Assembly (NCBI GenBank): GCA_019057475.1
Contig: DXJO01000038.1
Location: forward strand, 1-64,000
Length of the DNA stretch: 64,000 nucleotides
DNA from: Candidatus Thorarchaeota archaeon
Lineage (GTDB): Archaea; Asgardarchaeota; Thorarchaeia; Thorarchaeales; Thorarchaeaceae
Direction: 5' to 3'
The first letter of the stretch is position 1, and each line of letters opens with the position of its first letter. A program made the translations under genes and the position numbers. The notes beneath the pieces are model-generated. The model saw only the letters and a list, made by a program, of their open reading frames with translations. It was not told the DNA's origin and searched no databases. Of the stretch, positions 62,448 through 64,000 are shown one piece after another.

Positions 62448-62485
62448 TGAATCCAGATTCACAACCTAGTATGAATCCAGATTCA
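62448..62485. promoter_or_regulatory. Two copies of a perfect 14-base palindromic operator
   Basis: TGAATCCAGATTCA occurs at 62448-62461 and again at 62472-62485, each preceded by TA. Each copy is a perfect inverted repeat of TGAATC around CA. They are exactly 24 bases apart and end 18 bases before the start codon of the NifX-like gene. Paired sites like this usually bind a repressor dimer or tetramer. Confidence 0.75.
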
Positions 62486-62503
62486 TTATACAGGGTGTGA
62501 AAA

Positions 62504-62977
62504 ATGGCGAAAATTTGTGTAACCTCTCAAGGTAACGACCTAGCTGCTCCTATCGATCCTCGGTTTGGTAGATGCGCTTACTTTATTATAGCCGACTCAG
62601 AAACCATGCAATTCGAGGCTATCTCTAACTCGGCCATGCGTGCCTCTGGCGGTGCCGGTATCCAAGCCGCACAGACGGTTGCATCAATGGGTGTGGAAGC
62701 CGTGATTACTGGTAGTGTTGGCCCAAACGCCTATCCCGCACTTCAGAATGCTGGCATTGAAATCATGACTGGCGTATCAGGCACAGTTAAGGATGCAATC
62801 GAGAGCTTCAAGCAGGGATCACTGACCAAGCTTGCTACTCCCGGACCGACCCAAAAGGGTTACGGAGTTGGAATGGGTGGCGGCATGGGTGGCGGTATGG
62901 GCCGTGGTGGCGGGCGTGGTCGCGGCGGAGGACGTGGTGGAGGACGTGGCGGCGGTGGAGGTCGCGGTAGGTGGTAG
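62504..62977 (+). CDS. NifX/NifB-C-terminal-like metallocluster protein with glycine-rich tail
   Basis: A 157-residue protein. Residues 1-115 form the dinitrogenase-cofactor-binding (NifX/NafY) fold: AKICVTSQGNDLAAPIDPRFGRCAYFIIAD and QAAQTVASMGVEAVITGSVGPNAY. The last 35 residues are almost only Gly, Arg and Met. In bacteria and archaea such proteins bind or transport iron-sulfur or iron-molybdenum clusters; no nitrogenase is present here. It is under the tandem palindrome. Confidence 0.85.
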   Translation: MAKICVTSQGNDLAAPIDPRFGRCAYFIIADSETMQFEAISNSAMRASGGAGIQAAQTVASMGVEAVITGSVGPNAYPALQNAGIEIMTGVSGTVKDAIESFKQGSLTKLATPGPTQKGYGVGMGGGMGGGMGRGGGRGRGGGRGGGRGGGGGRGRW

Positions 62978-62979
62978 AA

Positions 62980-63348
62980 ATGACGAGTAAAGTCTTAATC
63001 CCAACTGATGATTCAGAAGGAAAAGTGGTTGCTGCGCATTTCGGTCGCGCTCAATACTTCACGGTATTTGATTTAAACGACGATGGTTCGGTTTCTGCTA
63101 AAACGGTTCATGCCAGTACTAGCGAACACTCAGGCGGTAGGGGACATGCGCACGATAATGTGCTGAACTACCAGCCTAACGTCATTATCGTAAGCGGGAT
63201 GGGCCCCCGAGGAATTAGAAGTTTCGAGAGTCAGAATATTGCTGTCCTTAGGGCAAACAGCCACTCAGTCGATGACGTCGTAGCCTCTTTTGTCAAGCGA
63301 GAGCTTGAAGAGCTCACGGAAGGCTGTGCAGACGCACATCACAAGTAG
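62980..63348 (+). CDS. Second NifX-like metallocluster protein
   Basis: A 122-residue protein of the same fold (MTSKVLIPTDDSEGKVVAAHFGRAQYFTVFDLND; NVIIVSGMGPRGIRSF) without a glycine-rich tail. Its ATG at 62980 follows the first gene's stop by two bases; GTG 62971 is in frame but overlaps. A His-rich end, CADAHHK, may bind metal. Tandem copies next to an Mrp-type ATPase are common in anaerobic archaea. Confidence 0.85.
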   Translation: MTSKVLIPTDDSEGKVVAAHFGRAQYFTVFDLNDDGSVSAKTVHASTSEHSGGRGHAHDNVLNYQPNVIIVSGMGPRGIRSFESQNIAVLRANSHSVDDVVASFVKRELEELTEGCADAHHK

Positions 63349-63380
63349 ACAGCAATCAAATCGTGGAGAAGTGCATCCTG

Positions 63381-64000
63381 TTGATTGTTGCAGTGGCTAG
63401 TGGAAAGGGTGGTACAGGCAAGACCACCGTGGCAGTAAATCTTGCTCTTTCAATCGGAAGTGCAAGGCTGCTTGATTGCGATGTTGAGGAACCGAATGCG
63501 CATACTCTGCTTCATCCTGCAGACATAGAATCAGTTCCCGTACTATCTCCAACCCCAGTGATTGATTCTGAGAAGTGCACATTATGTGGCAAATGCGCTG
63601 AATTCTGCGAGTTCAACGCACTCTTTGTAGGAAAAACAGACGTTCTTGTCTATGAGGAACTCTGTCATTCTTGCGGTGGCTGCACACTTGTTTGCCCTGA
63701 GAAGGCTATCACCGAAGTCGGAAGGCAGGTCGGTGAAGTACACTCAGCTGACATTGGCGATATTAAGTTGGTCTATGGCGCCTTGAAGGTGGGAGAACCC
63801 ATCGCTACCACTTTGATTAAGGCAGTGAAGAATGAGATAGATCCAAAGGCTATCAATATCCTAGATGCTCCACCAGGAACTGCCTGCCCTGTGATCGAGG
63901 TCATGAGGGAGAGCGACTACGTGATCCTCGTTACAGAACCAACGCCCTTCGGACTTCACGATCTCGCGATGACTGTCGATGTAATTCAGAAACTGGGAAT
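63381..64000 (+). CDS. Mrp/MinD-type ATPase with inserted ferredoxin (partial)
   Basis: The reading frame continues past the window end. VAVASGKGGTGKTTVAVNLA is the deviant Walker A of Mrp/NBP35-like ATPases, and ILDAPPGTACPV is the Walker B region. Between them are two [4Fe-4S] motifs, CTLCGKCAEFC and CHSCGGCTLVCP, an insertion seen in archaeal ferredoxin-containing Mrp proteins for Fe-S cluster assembly. The start is TTG 63381; GTG 63363 and GTG 63393 are alternatives. Confidence 0.85.
   Translation, partial: MIVAVASGKGGTGKTTVAVNLALSIGSARLLDCDVEEPNAHTLLHPADIESVPVLSPTPVIDSEKCTLCGKCAEFCEFNALFVGKTDVLVYEELCHSCGGCTLVCPEKAITEVGRQVGEVHSADIGDIKLVYGALKVGEPIATTLIKAVKNEIDPKAINILDAPPGTACPVIEVMRESDYVILVTEPTPFGLHDLAMTVDVIQKLG

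Noticed and set aside
1..64000. CRISPR arrays and rRNA genes
   Set aside because: No regularly spaced repeats and no rRNA-like sequence were found on reading.

Overview
The window is archaeal chromosomal DNA. It carries the S15, S3Ae and L15e ribosomal proteins, KEOPS Pcc1, RNase P Pop5 and Rpp30, exosome Csl4, RNA polymerase RpoL, TFS, family-D polymerase DP1, Orc1/Cdc6, PCNA, PriS and GINS, plus a tRNA with an intron in the anticodon loop. The electron-transfer set (HdrABC with an HdrA-MvhD fusion beside an acyl-CoA dehydrogenase) and moderate G+C would fit an Asgard archaeon of the Thorarchaeia type. That placement is an inference from gene content, not a computed assignment.

Layout. 1-1008 is a complete IS5-like element ending just upstream of the rps15 promoter. 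1.1-10.4 kb is housekeeping: rps15, a RecJ/Cdc45-like protein, pcc1, FAU-1, rps3ae, two tRNAs, a phosphohexomutase and a PhoU-like regulator. 10.6-22.5 kb is a replication and transcription island: DP1, Orc1/Cdc6 with ORB-like repeats that look like a replication origin, a TnpB element inserted beside them, METTL5-like methylase, Csl4, RpoL, TFS, an OB-fold protein, PCNA, PriS and GINS. 22.9-31.4 kb is an Hdr-type electron-transfer operon ending in an unusual winged-helix/ferredoxin protein, followed by an acyl-CoA dehydrogenase. 31.5-33.3 kb has a cupin and a glycosyltransferase.

33.7-48.3 kb is an accessory island. It contains a nuclease-fold protein, a roughly 300-nt orphan copy of a TnpB element's 3' (guide-RNA) end, a zinc-ribbon/HEPN-like protein, and seven paralogous proteins sharing one C-terminal winged-helix module. 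Two of the seven carry effector-like domains: one nuclease-like, one nucleoside-deoxyribosyltransferase/TIR-like. The island ends with a giant protein of about 1640 residues with a PD-(D/E)xK-like site and a TnpB with a rearranged RuvC site. This island is the best candidate for an undescribed, possibly defensive or regulatory, system.

48.6-51.2 kb holds three successively decayed copies of mvhD, separated by a VapBC pair and a methyltransferase. 51.5-64 kb returns to mostly core genes: an Fe-S reductase, an iron permease, an HD hydrolase, an Lrp regulator, a JAMM protein, the Pop5-Rpp30-DUF54-L15e operon, a dehydrogenase, a flavin reductase, a YchF/Obg-type GTPase, and a NifX-like/Mrp-like iron-sulfur cluster under a tandem palindromic operator. 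The last gene runs off the window.
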